NCBI RefSeq assembly: GCF_029590555.1
Contig: NZ_CP081001.1
Location: 1,736,001-1,800,000, forward strand
Length of the DNA stretch: 64,000 nt
Reading direction: 5' to 3'
From: Sphingobium sp. V4
GTDB taxonomy: Bacteria > Pseudomonadota > Alphaproteobacteria > Sphingomonadales > Sphingomonadaceae
The notes beneath the pieces were generated by a model that saw nothing but the letters and a program-made list of their open reading frames with translations, was not told where the DNA came from and ran no database searches. Positions 9,181 through 17,866 of this stretch are shown piece after piece. Position 1 is the first letter of the stretch; each line of letters starts with the position of its first letter. The position numbers were made by a program, and so were the translations under genes.

Positions 9181-9655
9181 GCATCAAGACGATGGAACGA
9201 AAAGTCCTGAAAAAAGGTGAGTCACGACTGGGGTCCGGCGCTATTCCGGGACATCCGTTTCTGCCACCCGCCGCCCGTGCGCCGAGCCCCGTTCCGACAG
9301 ATTAGCGCGTCACCTTTCCCGGCGCGGAGGATATAGCCGTTTCGCCCATTGCAACCGGAGCGGAACGGATACATCAGCCGGGCAATCTCATCTACGACGG
9401 TCAGATCATCATCCAACCATCGCGCAGTCGGCTATGGTCGCCTCCTCGGCGTGGCCGATCGAAAACGAGGTTCTCGACGCGCGTCGGGTCCATCGCCTTG
9501 CGCGCGCGAGCGCCTTAACCTCTTCCCGTGGCGTGCACAGACCAGGATGGAAACGGCTGGGCCAGTTTCGAGCAGTTCTTGAACCACGCCCAAGAAATGT
9601 GGCTCGCGGGGCTCGATGCGGTAAGGTAACGGCAGCGAAATGGCGGGCCTGTCCT
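9181..9655. other. Non-coding stretch with possible gene remnant
   Basis: These 475 bp lie between two convergent genes. On the plus strand, codons at 9531-9629 read ACTDQDGNGWASFEQFLNHA... and end in TAA, which looks like the acidic, EF-hand-like end of a real protein, but a TAA stop lies in frame just upstream (9516-9518). A second plus-strand frame (about 9333-9517) reads through AEDIAVSPIATGAERIHQPG and ends at another stop. The two could be broken pieces of one lost gene. No intact coding frame, terminator hairpin or RNA gene was recognised. Confidence 0.35.
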
Positions 9656-10501
9656 TCAACCGGCCATATCCAACACGATATGTTCGACTTCCGATCCTGA
9701 TCCATATCGGTCCATGATCGTCAGGGCGCCATTTTCCTTCATGCGGAACAGCGTCCCCTGGTGGTCGGCCAGGCCGTGCGTGCGGACAACCAGGAACCAC
9801 GCCCCCGGACCGCTGAGATAGGCGATCGCATTGCCGATGGCCCGCCGAAGGACGTCAGGTTCGAAATAATGCAGGTTGAGCAGGTTTGCTGCGCGTACCA
9901 AGTCGAAGCGACCGAGCATTGCCGGACTGCGTTGAGTGATATCATCCTCCAGCCACTGGAAGGCATCGGCATGACGAAGCCGCGGGCTGATGAGCGCGAC
10001 TTCCGTGCCCTGCCCGGCGGCGGCCTGGGCAATGGCGGGCTCGCGCAACCGGCCCTCGACCAACCTGCGGACAATGTGCATTCCAGTCCAGCGATCGAGA
10101 CGACGCTCCCATGGGCGAACGGCCTGGCCGAGCACTTCATATTGCAGAACATGCCCGTTCGGTTCGACCAGCGCCCTGCACCCGAAAGGCAGAGTGACGA
10201 GCCGTGCCCGCACCGATCGATCGGTGCCGGTCAGTTGCACATCATGCCCCGCCGTGCGCAGGCGGTCGAGCAATTCCAGCGTCGTCACCCCCGATGAAAT
10301 GCCCAGGTCCAGCGCCGTGCCGATCCGGCTGCCATGTCGAGACATCATCTCCACCAAAGCGGAATCGATCCCGGCAAGACGCGATGACTCGGTCCGCTTG
10401 AACGTGTTGTTGGCGGTCTTGAGGAGCCCGAAGAAACGCGCCTCGTCCCGCGCGCTGATGCGATCCGGAGCGACCGAAAAGAAGGAACTGGCGCAATGCA
10501 C
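9656..10501 (-). CDS. SAM-dependent methyltransferase-like protein
   Basis: 281 residues from GTG 10501, chosen because GGGAGG lies nine bases upstream; a GTG at 10546 would add 15 residues. A Rossmann-type motif I is seen as ALDLGISSGVTTLELLDRL, followed by DVQLTGTDRS (acidic end of beta-2) and later FDLVRAANLLNLHYF (motif IV/post-motif region). These fit a class I methyltransferase fold. The substrate is unknown. The gene is on the opposite strand to the export genes and divergent from the GT39-like gene. Its context suggests glycan modification, but this is only positional. Confidence 0.6.
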   Translation of the reverse strand: MHCASSFFSVAPDRISARDEARFFGLLKTANNTFKRTESSRLAGIDSALVEMMSRHGSRIGTALDLGISSGVTTLELLDRLRTAGHDVQLTGTDRSVRARLVTLPFGCRALVEPNGHVLQYEVLGQAVRPWERRLDRWTGMHIVRRLVEGRLREPAIAQAAAGQGTEVALISPRLRHADAFQWLEDDITQRSPAMLGRFDLVRAANLLNLHYFEPDVLRRAIGNAIAYLSGPGAWFLVVRTHGLADHQGTLFRMKENGALTIMDRYGSGSEVEHIVLDMAG

Positions 10502-10672
10502 GGCTAAATCGCCTCCCTGATCGAACGGCGACCGATCTGGCCGCACGCGTGATCGGGTCTAGCATTCCGGCACGCGATGATCAGGAGTGCCGTGGAGGTA
10601 CCTCTCCTGCCCACGTCCCGCCCCGGGGTGGCTGCGCTATTCAGAAGGCAGAAGCTGTCAGGATGACCAGAT

Positions 10673-12280
10673 ATGACGACGATGGACATTGGCTCGAACG
10701 TCGCATTTCGCCAGCAAGGGCGGCTGACCAAGCTCAGCGCCTATGCCGTGCATGGCGCCATCGCCGCGCTCGCCCTGTGCGTGCTGGCCCTGTTCGCGCG
10801 GATCATGACCTATCCCCTACAGCATGACGAACAATTCTATGTGTCCGCGGGCATATTGATGGACCGATATTCGCTGTATCAGGATCTGGGCTTCAGCCAT
10901 TTTCCGAATATCGCCCTGCTCTTTTCCGGCGCCTTCGCCTTGCTGGGCGACACCCATTATCTGCTGATCGGCCGCCTCATCGTCTTTGCCTGCTGGATCG
11001 CGACGATCGCCGCGCTGCTGCTCTTAGCGCGCGATTATGTCCGCAGCCTGCTGGTAGGTAGCCTGATGGTCGCATTCGTGCTTCTCAACCCCATGTTCCT
11101 CAACGCGACGGGCATGGCGGCCACCAACAATTTCATGCCGGTGCCCTTCGCCCTGTTCGGTCTCTACCTCTTCCTGCGAGCGACGGACGCCGTCCCAGCA
11201 TCGGCGGCACTGGCATTCGCCAGCGGCGTCCTGCTGGCCATCGCGGCAGGGTTCAAGGCCAATTATGCCCTGCTTCTGCTGCCCTTCGGGCTGGCGGCGC
11301 TGCTCGCGCCGCCGTGCATCCCACTGGCCCAGCGGCTGCGGCTGATCGCGCTGCCGATGCTGGCGGGCGGATTGATCGGTGGGCTGCCGACGATCATCTA
11401 CGCGCTGGAGGACATGAAGGGCTTTATCGTCCACGTCCTGGATTTCCAACGCGGGCCCCAGCTCGGCTACTGGGCGACCCACGCCGATCCAGCCGATCCC
11501 AAGGTGATCGCCATTGGCGACAAGCTGCTGCTGGCGCATCGGCTGTGGCTGTCGGGCGTCTCCATGCTGATGATCGTGACCTTGCTGTCGTTCGCCGCCA
11601 TCGCCATCTCCCGACGATCGCCGCTGTTGCGCTGGCCGGTCCTGCTCGTGGCGGCCATCGCCGCGCTCGGCACGTTGCTCGCTTTCGTGCCAAGCCCCTC
11701 CTTTCCGCAATATTTCACGCCGGCGCTGCCATTCCTGGCCGTTCTCATCGGACTGGTGTTCGGCGCGTTCGATGAGGAGGGACGCAGGCTCGCCCAGCCG
11801 CTCATTGTCTCCATCCTGCTGCTGACCGGCGTCACTGGCGCCCCGCTGCTGCTGCCGTCCCTGACGGGCTTGGTGAAGCCGGCGGGATGGACCGGGCTGC
11901 GCGTAGCGCGCGACGGGCGCGAGATCGCCACGATCATCCGCGCGCGATCGGCAGATGGTCCGGTCGCAACCCTGTCTCCTCTTCATGCACTGGAAGGTGG
12001 CCTGCCCATCTATCCGCATTTCGCGCTGGGGCCGTTCGTCTATCGCGCGGCGCCCTGGATCCGGGAGGATCATCGCCGATATTTCACCTATTTCGTGACG
12101 GCCGACACCATCCCCGCGCTGCTGGCCAGCCAGTCGCCTGCCGCGATCATGACCGGCATCGAAAGAGGCACAGACGCCCCACTCGAACGGTTTGCGCAGC
12201 AGAATGGGTATCAGGCCATCACGATGTCGCTTAAGAAGACCGAAGATGGCGAGGTGGTCCGCCTCTACCTGTCGAACTGA
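10673..12280 (+). CDS. GT39-like membrane glycosyltransferase / dolichyl-phosphate-mannose-type protein
   Basis: 535 residues with about ten to twelve hydrophobic segments. The first periplasmic loop carries the acidic pair D52-E53 in PLQHDEQFYVS, matching the Asp/Glu metal-binding motif of the GT-C fold (PMT/ArnT-like). The C-terminal ~120 residues are soluble (periplasmic). Members use polyprenyl-phosphate sugars as donors, and a GT2 of the type that makes such donors lies convergent at 12310-13308, which fits functionally. The gene has its own promoter region, divergent from the methyltransferase-like gene. The acceptor is unknown. Confidence 0.72.
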   Translation: MTTMDIGSNVAFRQQGRLTKLSAYAVHGAIAALALCVLALFARIMTYPLQHDEQFYVSAGILMDRYSLYQDLGFSHFPNIALLFSGAFALLGDTHYLLIGRLIVFACWIATIAALLLLARDYVRSLLVGSLMVAFVLLNPMFLNATGMAATNNFMPVPFALFGLYLFLRATDAVPASAALAFASGVLLAIAAGFKANYALLLLPFGLAALLAPPCIPLAQRLRLIALPMLAGGLIGGLPTIIYALEDMKGFIVHVLDFQRGPQLGYWATHADPADPKVIAIGDKLLLAHRLWLSGVSMLMIVTLLSFAAIAISRRSPLLRWPVLLVAAIAALGTLLAFVPSPSFPQYFTPALPFLAVLIGLVFGAFDEEGRRLAQPLIVSILLLTGVTGAPLLLPSLTGLVKPAGWTGLRVARDGREIATIIRARSADGPVATLSPLHALEGGLPIYPHFALGPFVYRAAPWIREDHRRYFTYFVTADTIPALLASQSPAAIMTGIERGTDAPLERFAQQNGYQAITMSLKKTEDGEVVRLYLSN

Positions 12281-12309
12281 CCCGCGCTATCCGATCGATC
12301 CGGCATCCT

Positions 12310-13308
12310 TCAGCCCTGCATCCGCCGGTCCTGACAAAACACGCCATCGTCAACGGCGGCGGAGGGGATGGCGGAGTTGAGTTCCGCCTCCACGATCGGC
12401 GTTGTCGATCCCTTCACCTGCAGGAAGATGCGACCCAGATATTCGCCGATTATACCGAGGAACATGGCGTTGAGCGTGACCCCCATCAGGATCAGCATCG
12501 TCGTCGTCGCAAAGCCCGCCGGCCATTGCTGGCCGAACACCAGCCGCCCGGTCAGGTAGAAAAGGGTCAACAGGAAAGTGCAGACGCCGACGGCCAATCC
12601 CGTCATCGACGCGATCCGAAGCGGTATGAGCGAGTGGTTGAGGAGGCCATCGAGCGCCAGGCTGATCATCTTGCTGAGCGGAAACTTGCTTTCGCCCGCC
12701 TGCCGGGCTTCCCGGTCATAGGGAAAGCCGACCTGGGAAAAGCCCATGGCGCTGATTAGCCCGCGCAGATAGGGGGTTGCGTCATTAACCTTGCGCAGTT
12801 CCGCGATAACGCAGGCATCGACCAATCGGAACTCACCGGCATTGACCGGCAGGTCATCCTCACTCAGTGCATTGAGGCCCGCGTAAAATCCCCGGCGCAG
12901 GGCTGCGACCGCAGGGCCATCGGGCAACTTCCGGCGAACGCCGTAGACGACCTGATGCCCCTGCCGCCACATGTCCAGCATGTGCGGAATGAGCTGCGGC
13001 GGATCCTGAAGATCGCAGTCGATCTGGATGGCGCAGGCTCCCCGCGCACGCTGATAGCCGACCAGCAGGGATCGCTGATAGCCGTTGTTACGGGAGAAGC
13101 GCACGACGCGCACGCGCGGATCGACAGCCGCGATCGCCTTCAGCTTCGGAAAGGTCTGGTCGGTCGAGTGATTGTCCGTAAAGACCAACTCAAGCGCATA
13201 ATCAGGCAGCGTGTCGAACAGACCGGCAATCTCGCGATAGGCGCGTTCAACGGCCGCCTCCTCGTTGAAGGCCGGAACGACCACCGAGACGAGCGTCCTG
13301 TCGTTCAT
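12310..13308 (-). CDS. Glycosyltransferase family 2 with C-terminal membrane helices (GtrB/DPM1-like)
   Basis: 332 residues from ATG 13308, which overlaps the stop of the upstream SDR gene (ATGA, 13305-13308). The N-terminal GT-A domain shows VSVVVPAFNEEAAVERAYREI, then ELVFTDNHSTDQT and IQIDCDLQDPPQLIP (DXD-like QIDCDLQD). Two C-terminal transmembrane helices follow (TGLAVGVCTFLLTLFYLTGRL and TTTMLILMGVTLNAMFLGIIGEYLGR). This is the polyprenyl-phosphate glycosyltransferase architecture: it moves a sugar from a nucleotide to undecaprenyl phosphate at the inner membrane. As last gene of the CDP-sugar operon it is the likely user of that sugar, though this is inference. Confidence 0.85.
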   Translation of the reverse strand: MNDRTLVSVVVPAFNEEAAVERAYREIAGLFDTLPDYALELVFTDNHSTDQTFPKLKAIAAVDPRVRVVRFSRNNGYQRSLLVGYQRARGACAIQIDCDLQDPPQLIPHMLDMWRQGHQVVYGVRRKLPDGPAVAALRRGFYAGLNALSEDDLPVNAGEFRLVDACVIAELRKVNDATPYLRGLISAMGFSQVGFPYDREARQAGESKFPLSKMISLALDGLLNHSLIPLRIASMTGLAVGVCTFLLTLFYLTGRLVFGQQWPAGFATTTMLILMGVTLNAMFLGIIGEYLGRIFLQVKGSTTPIVEAELNSAIPSAAVDDGVFCQDRRMQG

Positions 13309-14246
13309 GCCGCCGCCTGCGCGCGCATCTGCTCGACCATGCATCTCACGCCCTCCTCGAACGATATGGCGGCGGTCCAGCCCAGCAGTTCGGCTGCTCG
13401 GGCAGGATTGGCGCCGACCCGGTTTACTGCGGACGACTGCGACGCCTGTACTCCATAGCGGACCGAGCCGGCCGGCGCAGATGTGGCGGCGAGCACTGTT
13501 TCCGCGATAGTTCGCACGCTCAATAACTGGCCGCTGCAAAGATTGATGATCGTCCCTCCGGGCAGGTCGCTGCTCGCAAGCGCGCGAAGCCCGGCAACGC
13601 AATCCGCCACGGCCAGCATGTCGCGCAGGGCGTCCGGCGAACGGACCTCGCTCACCTGTCCGTTCAGGCAACGTCGGATCAGCCAGGGCAACAGGAAATC
13701 CTCCGATTGCCCGACGCCATAGGTCAGCCCCAGCCTTGCGGTCAGCACTGGGAAATGCAGTTGCGACCGTAGCGCGGCCGCATAATGGGCGCCTGCCGTC
13801 AAAGCCAGCGTGTAAGGAGCCAGCGGCTCTTCGCGCGCATCCTCATCCGGATACTCGGCGGCATTGCCATATTCGGCGATCGAACCGGTGCGGACGAAGA
13901 CGCGAAGCGTATCGACCCTGGACGCAGCCGACAGAAGCGCCAGCAGATTGATGAGATCATCCGCCAGCCCCGGCCATTCCTCGGGTGCGGGCAGTTGTGC
14001 GCCGCGACCGGTGCCCGTGCCCAGATGATAGAGCAAAGTCGGCTGCACCGATTGCAGGCAGCTCTCGACCGCGCCTCCGTCGGCCAACGCCACGCGATGG
14101 ACGATGGCACGGCTGAGCCGGTCCGAACGCAACTGGTGCTGCGGGCGGACGAGAATATGTACCTCGTCGCCCGCCGCCAGATGCCCGGCCGCCAGGTGGG
14201 AGCCGATAAAGCCCCCACCTCCAGTCACGAGCACGCGTTGCGCCAT
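13305..14246 (-). CDS. SDR-family NAD(P)-dependent epimerase/reductase-like protein, catalytic Lys absent
   Basis: 313 residues from ATG 14246; a longer frame to 14312 would overlap the upstream gene. The dinucleotide motif is TGGGGFIG (residues 8-15). The extended-SDR Ser is in RTGSIAEYG (S122) and Tyr in APYTLALTAGAHYA (Y145). In the classical YxxxK motif, residue 149 should be Lys but is Leu. It follows the C-methyltransferase gene by 16 bp. It should act on a 4-keto CDP-sugar as a reductase or epimerase, but the missing lysine makes classical chemistry doubtful. Alternatives: an altered proton relay, or a non-catalytic binding protein. Confidence 0.75.
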   Translation of the reverse strand: MAQRVLVTGGGGFIGSHLAAGHLAAGDEVHILVRPQHQLRSDRLSRAIVHRVALADGGAVESCLQSVQPTLLYHLGTGTGRGAQLPAPEEWPGLADDLINLLALLSAASRVDTLRVFVRTGSIAEYGNAAEYPDEDAREEPLAPYTLALTAGAHYAAALRSQLHFPVLTARLGLTYGVGQSEDFLLPWLIRRCLNGQVSEVRSPDALRDMLAVADCVAGLRALASSDLPGGTIINLCSGQLLSVRTIAETVLAATSAPAGSVRYGVQASQSSAVNRVGANPARAAELLGWTAAISFEEGVRCMVEQMRAQAAA

Positions 14247-14262
14247 GATTCGGTCCGGACGA

Positions 14263-15483
14263 TCAGTTGACCAGCATGGGCTGGGGCAACGGAACCAGGA
14301 ACCTGCCGCCACGCGCCACGAAGTCGGCCTGCTGCTCGCGGATCTCGTCGAAGAAATTCCAGGCCAGCACCATCAATATGTCGGGATTTTCAGACTCGAT
14401 GGCGTCGGGGGAGCGGACCGGAATCTTCATGCCCGGCGAATAGAGGCCCTGTTTCAGTGGGTTGCGGTCGACCAGAAAATCCAGATCGTCCGGCCCGATG
14501 CCGAAATAGTTGAGCAGCGTATTGCCCTTGGCCGGCGCGCCATAGCCCGCGATTTTCTTCCCTTCCGCCTTCAGTTCACTCAGCATGTCGAGCAACTGGA
14601 CCCGGATCGCCTCGATCCGCGCGGCGAAATGCTGGTAGGTTTCCGGCTCCAGCATCCCGGCCTCCCGCTCCTCGCGCAACATGGCATGGACTTCCTCGCT
14701 CGGCACGGCCAGCCCGTTCCGACGGAAGAAGACCCGCATCGAACCGCCATGAACGGGCATACGATGCACATCAACCACGTCCAGATCAAAGAAGGCGCCC
14801 AGCTTCTGCAGGGACAGCAGGCTGAATTCGGACACATGTTCCTGATAGACGGTGTCGAACTCGTTGCGCTCCAGCAGTTCCTTCGCCCATGGCACTTCCA
14901 CGATGAAGTGGCCGTCGTCCGCCAGCAGCCGGGTGACGCCCTCCATGAAGCGATGCAGGTCGCCAATATGGTTGAACGTGTTGGTCGTGACGATCACCTT
15001 GGCGGGGCCATGCGCGTCGCGCACTTCCAGTGCAGTGTCGGGATCGAAATAGGCGACATGCACCTTCACCCCGCGCTCCTCGGCGATATCCGCCAGGTTT
15101 GCCGCCGGATCGATGCCCAGAGTCTGCTGACCACGCGCGTTGCAGGCCGCCAGCAGCAGGCCGTCATTGCAGCCAATGTCGACAACCAGCCCGCCGTCGG
15201 CAGCCGTGCCCAATATGTCGGCCAGCTTGTCGAAATGGTGATGCATCGTCGTCGCGCTCGACGGGACATAGAGATAATGGCGGAAGAAGTCGGCCGGGAT
15301 CTGGTCGGCAATCTCGATCAGGCCGCAGTTCAGGCAGACTTCGGTATTGAGCGCGAAAGCCGGCTGCATTTCGCCATGCTCCTCGGGCCGGACGAACATA
15401 TTGGCCGGCGGATGCTGGCCCATCGGCAAGAAGAGATAGGGGCTGGGCGCCAGGCAGGCGCGACAATGCTGAAGACGGTCCAT
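14263..15483 (-). CDS. Sugar C-methyltransferase (SAM-dependent, TylC3/NovU-like)
   Basis: 406 residues from ATG 15483, with a strong GGGAGGAA box seven bases upstream. Three modules are visible: an N-terminal zinc-binding domain (C7, C10, C50, C53 in CRAC and CLNC), a central SAM-binding domain (VDIGCNDG, residues 101-108), and a C-terminal domain with KIAGYGAPAKGNTLLNYFGI. This is the architecture of nucleotide-sugar C-methyltransferases that methylate the carbon next to a keto group. In this operon the likely substrate is a CDP-4-keto-deoxyhexose, giving a methyl-branched sugar. Position of methylation cannot be read from the sequence. Confidence 0.85.
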   Translation of the reverse strand: MDRLQHCRACLAPSPYLFLPMGQHPPANMFVRPEEHGEMQPAFALNTEVCLNCGLIEIADQIPADFFRHYLYVPSSATTMHHHFDKLADILGTAADGGLVVDIGCNDGLLLAACNARGQQTLGIDPAANLADIAEERGVKVHVAYFDPDTALEVRDAHGPAKVIVTTNTFNHIGDLHRFMEGVTRLLADDGHFIVEVPWAKELLERNEFDTVYQEHVSEFSLLSLQKLGAFFDLDVVDVHRMPVHGGSMRVFFRRNGLAVPSEEVHAMLREEREAGMLEPETYQHFAARIEAIRVQLLDMLSELKAEGKKIAGYGAPAKGNTLLNYFGIGPDDLDFLVDRNPLKQGLYSPGMKIPVRSPDAIESENPDILMVLAWNFFDEIREQQADFVARGGRFLVPLPQPMLVN

Positions 15484-15509
15484 GAAAATTCCTCCCGCTA
15501 GATGATGGG

Positions 15510-16721
15510 TTAGGCCGCGTTCCATGCAGGCGCGGCGTGACGTTCGGCGAAGCTGCGAAAAGTCTCGTGGATATGGTCGATCTGCGGCTCGCTCAGACCG
15601 TGGTGGCAGGCCAGCAATATGCCCCCGCGCGTGACCGCGTCGGCGACGGGATAGCCTCCATCGGTGACATGCGTCTTGATCTGCGCCATGGCCGGCTGCC
15701 GCAGGATGTTACCGGTGAAGACAACGCGCGTCTGAATGTCGGCCTGTTCGAACCAGATCTGCAACGCGCGTCGGTCGAACGGCGCGTTCGGACGCACGGT
15801 AAGCGGAAAGGCGAGCCAGCCCGTCCGCGCTTCGGGCAACTGGCGCGGCAACACGAACCAGTCCTCATATTGCGAGAAGAAGGCCAGATGCCGGGCGAAG
15901 TTATGTTCGCGAAGGGCGATATTATTGTCCAGCTTGTTCAACTGGACCAGCCCGAAGGCCGCCCCCATTTCCGACGGCTCCATATTATAGCCCAGTTCCT
16001 CGAACAGGAATTTGGCATCATAGGGTATGTCGCCCAGCGTCACGTCGAAACGGCGCTCGATCGCTTCGGAATCGACGAAGATCGACGAAGATCGACCCCA
16101 AGACCGCAGCAGCAGGCCGCGACGGTCCCACGCCTCGTCATTCACGCACAACATGCCGCCATTGCCGGCCGCGTTGATGACATGCGAACCATAGAAGCTG
16201 GTCGTGCTGATGTGCGATCGCGCACCGGTGGGCGTCCCACGCAAAGTCGCTCCCAGCGTGTCCGCGCTGTCCTCGATCAGGATCAGATTATGCCATTCGG
16301 CGATTTCGCGCAGCCGGTCCCAGTCGGGCAGGTTACCGATCAGCGAAGGAATCATCATCGCCCGCGTGCGCGACGTGATCATCGACTCCAGCAGATCTTC
16401 GTCGATATTATATGTGCCCTCACGCACGTCGACGAAGGCCGGGACCAGGCCATGACGCACGATCGGAGCCACCGTCGTGGCAAAGGTCAGTGCGGGCGTG
16501 ATGACCTCGCTGCCAGCCGGAAGTCGAAGCAGTTCGACCGCAAGATAGTTGGCCGACGATCCGGAATTGACCATGATCCCATGTCGCTTGGCGAACAGTG
16601 CGGCGACGCGTGCTTCCATGTCGCGCACATTCGCGCCCATCTGCGTGGAACCGCGCAGCACGGAGACGACGGCATCGATCTCCTCTTCCCCATGAACGCT
16701 CTGACCGTAATTCACCCTCAT
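15510..16721 (-). CDS. CDP-sugar dehydrase-like PLP/PMP enzyme (RfbH/ColD-like; His for Lys, no Fe-S cysteines)
   Basis: 403 residues, DegT/DnrJ fold. The normal Schiff-base lysine is replaced by His (H180 in TSFYGSHVINAAGNGGM), the hallmark of the PMP-dependent 3-dehydrases RfbH/AscC (E1) and ColD. E1 enzymes also bind a [2Fe-2S] cluster through cysteines after the RDWGR segment; here that stretch reads RSWGRSSSIFVDSEAIERRFD with none. Only two cysteines occur in the whole protein. It therefore looks ColD-like (dehydration without an iron-sulfur partner) but sits with CDP-sugar genes rather than GDP-sugar genes. Start overlaps the rfbG stop by 4 bp. Likely role: C3 deoxygenation of CDP-4-keto-6-deoxyglucose (inference). 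Confidence 0.8.
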   Translation of the reverse strand: MRVNYGQSVHGEEEIDAVVSVLRGSTQMGANVRDMEARVAALFAKRHGIMVNSGSSANYLAVELLRLPAGSEVITPALTFATTVAPIVRHGLVPAFVDVREGTYNIDEDLLESMITSRTRAMMIPSLIGNLPDWDRLREIAEWHNLILIEDSADTLGATLRGTPTGARSHISTTSFYGSHVINAAGNGGMLCVNDEAWDRRGLLLRSWGRSSSIFVDSEAIERRFDVTLGDIPYDAKFLFEELGYNMEPSEMGAAFGLVQLNKLDNNIALREHNFARHLAFFSQYEDWFVLPRQLPEARTGWLAFPLTVRPNAPFDRRALQIWFEQADIQTRVVFTGNILRQPAMAQIKTHVTDGGYPVADAVTRGGILLACHHGLSEPQIDHIHETFRSFAERHAAPAWNAA

Positions 16722-17866
16722 GCGACTGCCTCCCGAAAAACCGGATCAAATTGCGGCGGCGTCGCCGGACGCACGCCTAGCGCGTAGCGGGCGATCTGCC
16801 GCTCGCTCAGCAGACGAAGATCAGCCTGGCCCGCCAGTGCAGCGCGATACCACTCCACCGTCAGCGCGACAGCGTCGGCGAGCGCCAGATGGGGCCGCCA
16901 GCCCAGCCTCTCGCGCGCCTTGCTGCTGTCGAGGCGCAGGATCGCCGCTTCGGGGGGCGACTGCCCCGGATCACCGAACATGAAGGTCGGCGCGCCCTTG
17001 CCCCACGCAGTTTCGACCAGCGCCGCAAGCGTAGCCACATCGACGGTCGCTTCGGCATCAGGCCCGAAATTCCAGGCGCCCTCTACGCTGCGGTCCCCGT
17101 CGGCCATCCGGGCCGCCAGCATCAGATAGCCGGCCAGCGGTTCAAGTACGTGCTGCCAGGGACGCACGCTGGCGGGATTGCGTATCTGGACGGGCTTGCC
17201 CGCCTCAACCGCGCGGATGATGTCGGGCACCAGCCGGTCCACGCTCCAGTCGCCGCCGCCAAAGACGTTCCCCGCACGGACCGATGCCAGCACGGGACTG
17301 TCAGACTCGCGGAAAAAGGAATGGCGATAGGCTTCGACCACCAGTTCGGTACAGCCCTTGGATGCGCTATAGGGATCGGCGCCGCCCAGCCGGTCGGTTT
17401 CGCGATATCCCCAGTGCCAGCCCTGATTTTCGTAACATTTGTCGCTCGTCACAACGATGACGCCCTTGAGCGATCGGAAACGCCTTGCCGCATCCAGCAC
17501 AACCGCCGTGCCCACAACATTGGTCTGGAACGTCTCGATCGGCGACACATAGGAAGGACGGACCAGCGCCTGCGCCGCCATATGGATTACCAGATCGGGA
17601 TTGACGTCCTCAACCGTGCGCAGGAAGGCCGCCTCATCGCGTATGTCGCACAAGCGATGGTCGACCAGGCCATCGACACCGATGGCGTTGAACAAGCTGG
17701 GTCCGCGGTCGCACGGGGGTAGTGCGACCGCGGTAGTGTCGGCGCCCAGCCGCCGGAGCCACAACGCAAGCCAGCCGCCCTTGAATCCGGTATGTCCGGT
17801 CAAGAGAATCTTGCGACCGGCGAGCGCACGGCTCAGCCGCTCTTCGTCGAACCGCTGATCAGGCAT
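16718..17866 (-). CDS. rfbG: CDP-glucose 4,6-dehydratase
   Basis: 382 residues, extended SDR. The NAD-binding loop TGHTGFKGGW (residues 23-32) with GFKG is typical of CDP-glucose 4,6-dehydratases. It also has HMAAQALVRPSY, TSDKCYEN and the catalytic YSASKG (YxxxK). It converts CDP-glucose to CDP-4-keto-6-deoxyglucose in the cytoplasm. The start overlaps the cytidylyltransferase stop by 8 bp and its stop overlaps the start of the dehydrase-like gene by 4 bp, so the three are translationally coupled. All catalytic elements are present. Confidence 0.93.
   Translation of the reverse strand: MPDQRFDEERLSRALAGRKILLTGHTGFKGGWLALWLRRLGADTTAVALPPCDRGPSLFNAIGVDGLVDHRLCDIRDEAAFLRTVEDVNPDLVIHMAAQALVRPSYVSPIETFQTNVVGTAVVLDAARRFRSLKGVIVVTSDKCYENQGWHWGYRETDRLGGADPYSASKGCTELVVEAYRHSFFRESDSPVLASVRAGNVFGGGDWSVDRLVPDIIRAVEAGKPVQIRNPASVRPWQHVLEPLAGYLMLAARMADGDRSVEGAWNFGPDAEATVDVATLAALVETAWGKGAPTFMFGDPGQSPPEAAILRLDSSKARERLGWRPHLALADAVALTVEWYRAALAGQADLRLLSERQIARYALGVRPATPPQFDPVFREAVA

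Noticed and set aside
14104..15501. 465-codon plus-strand frame opposite the C-methyltransferase
   Set aside because: Antisense to a conserved gene, no domain.
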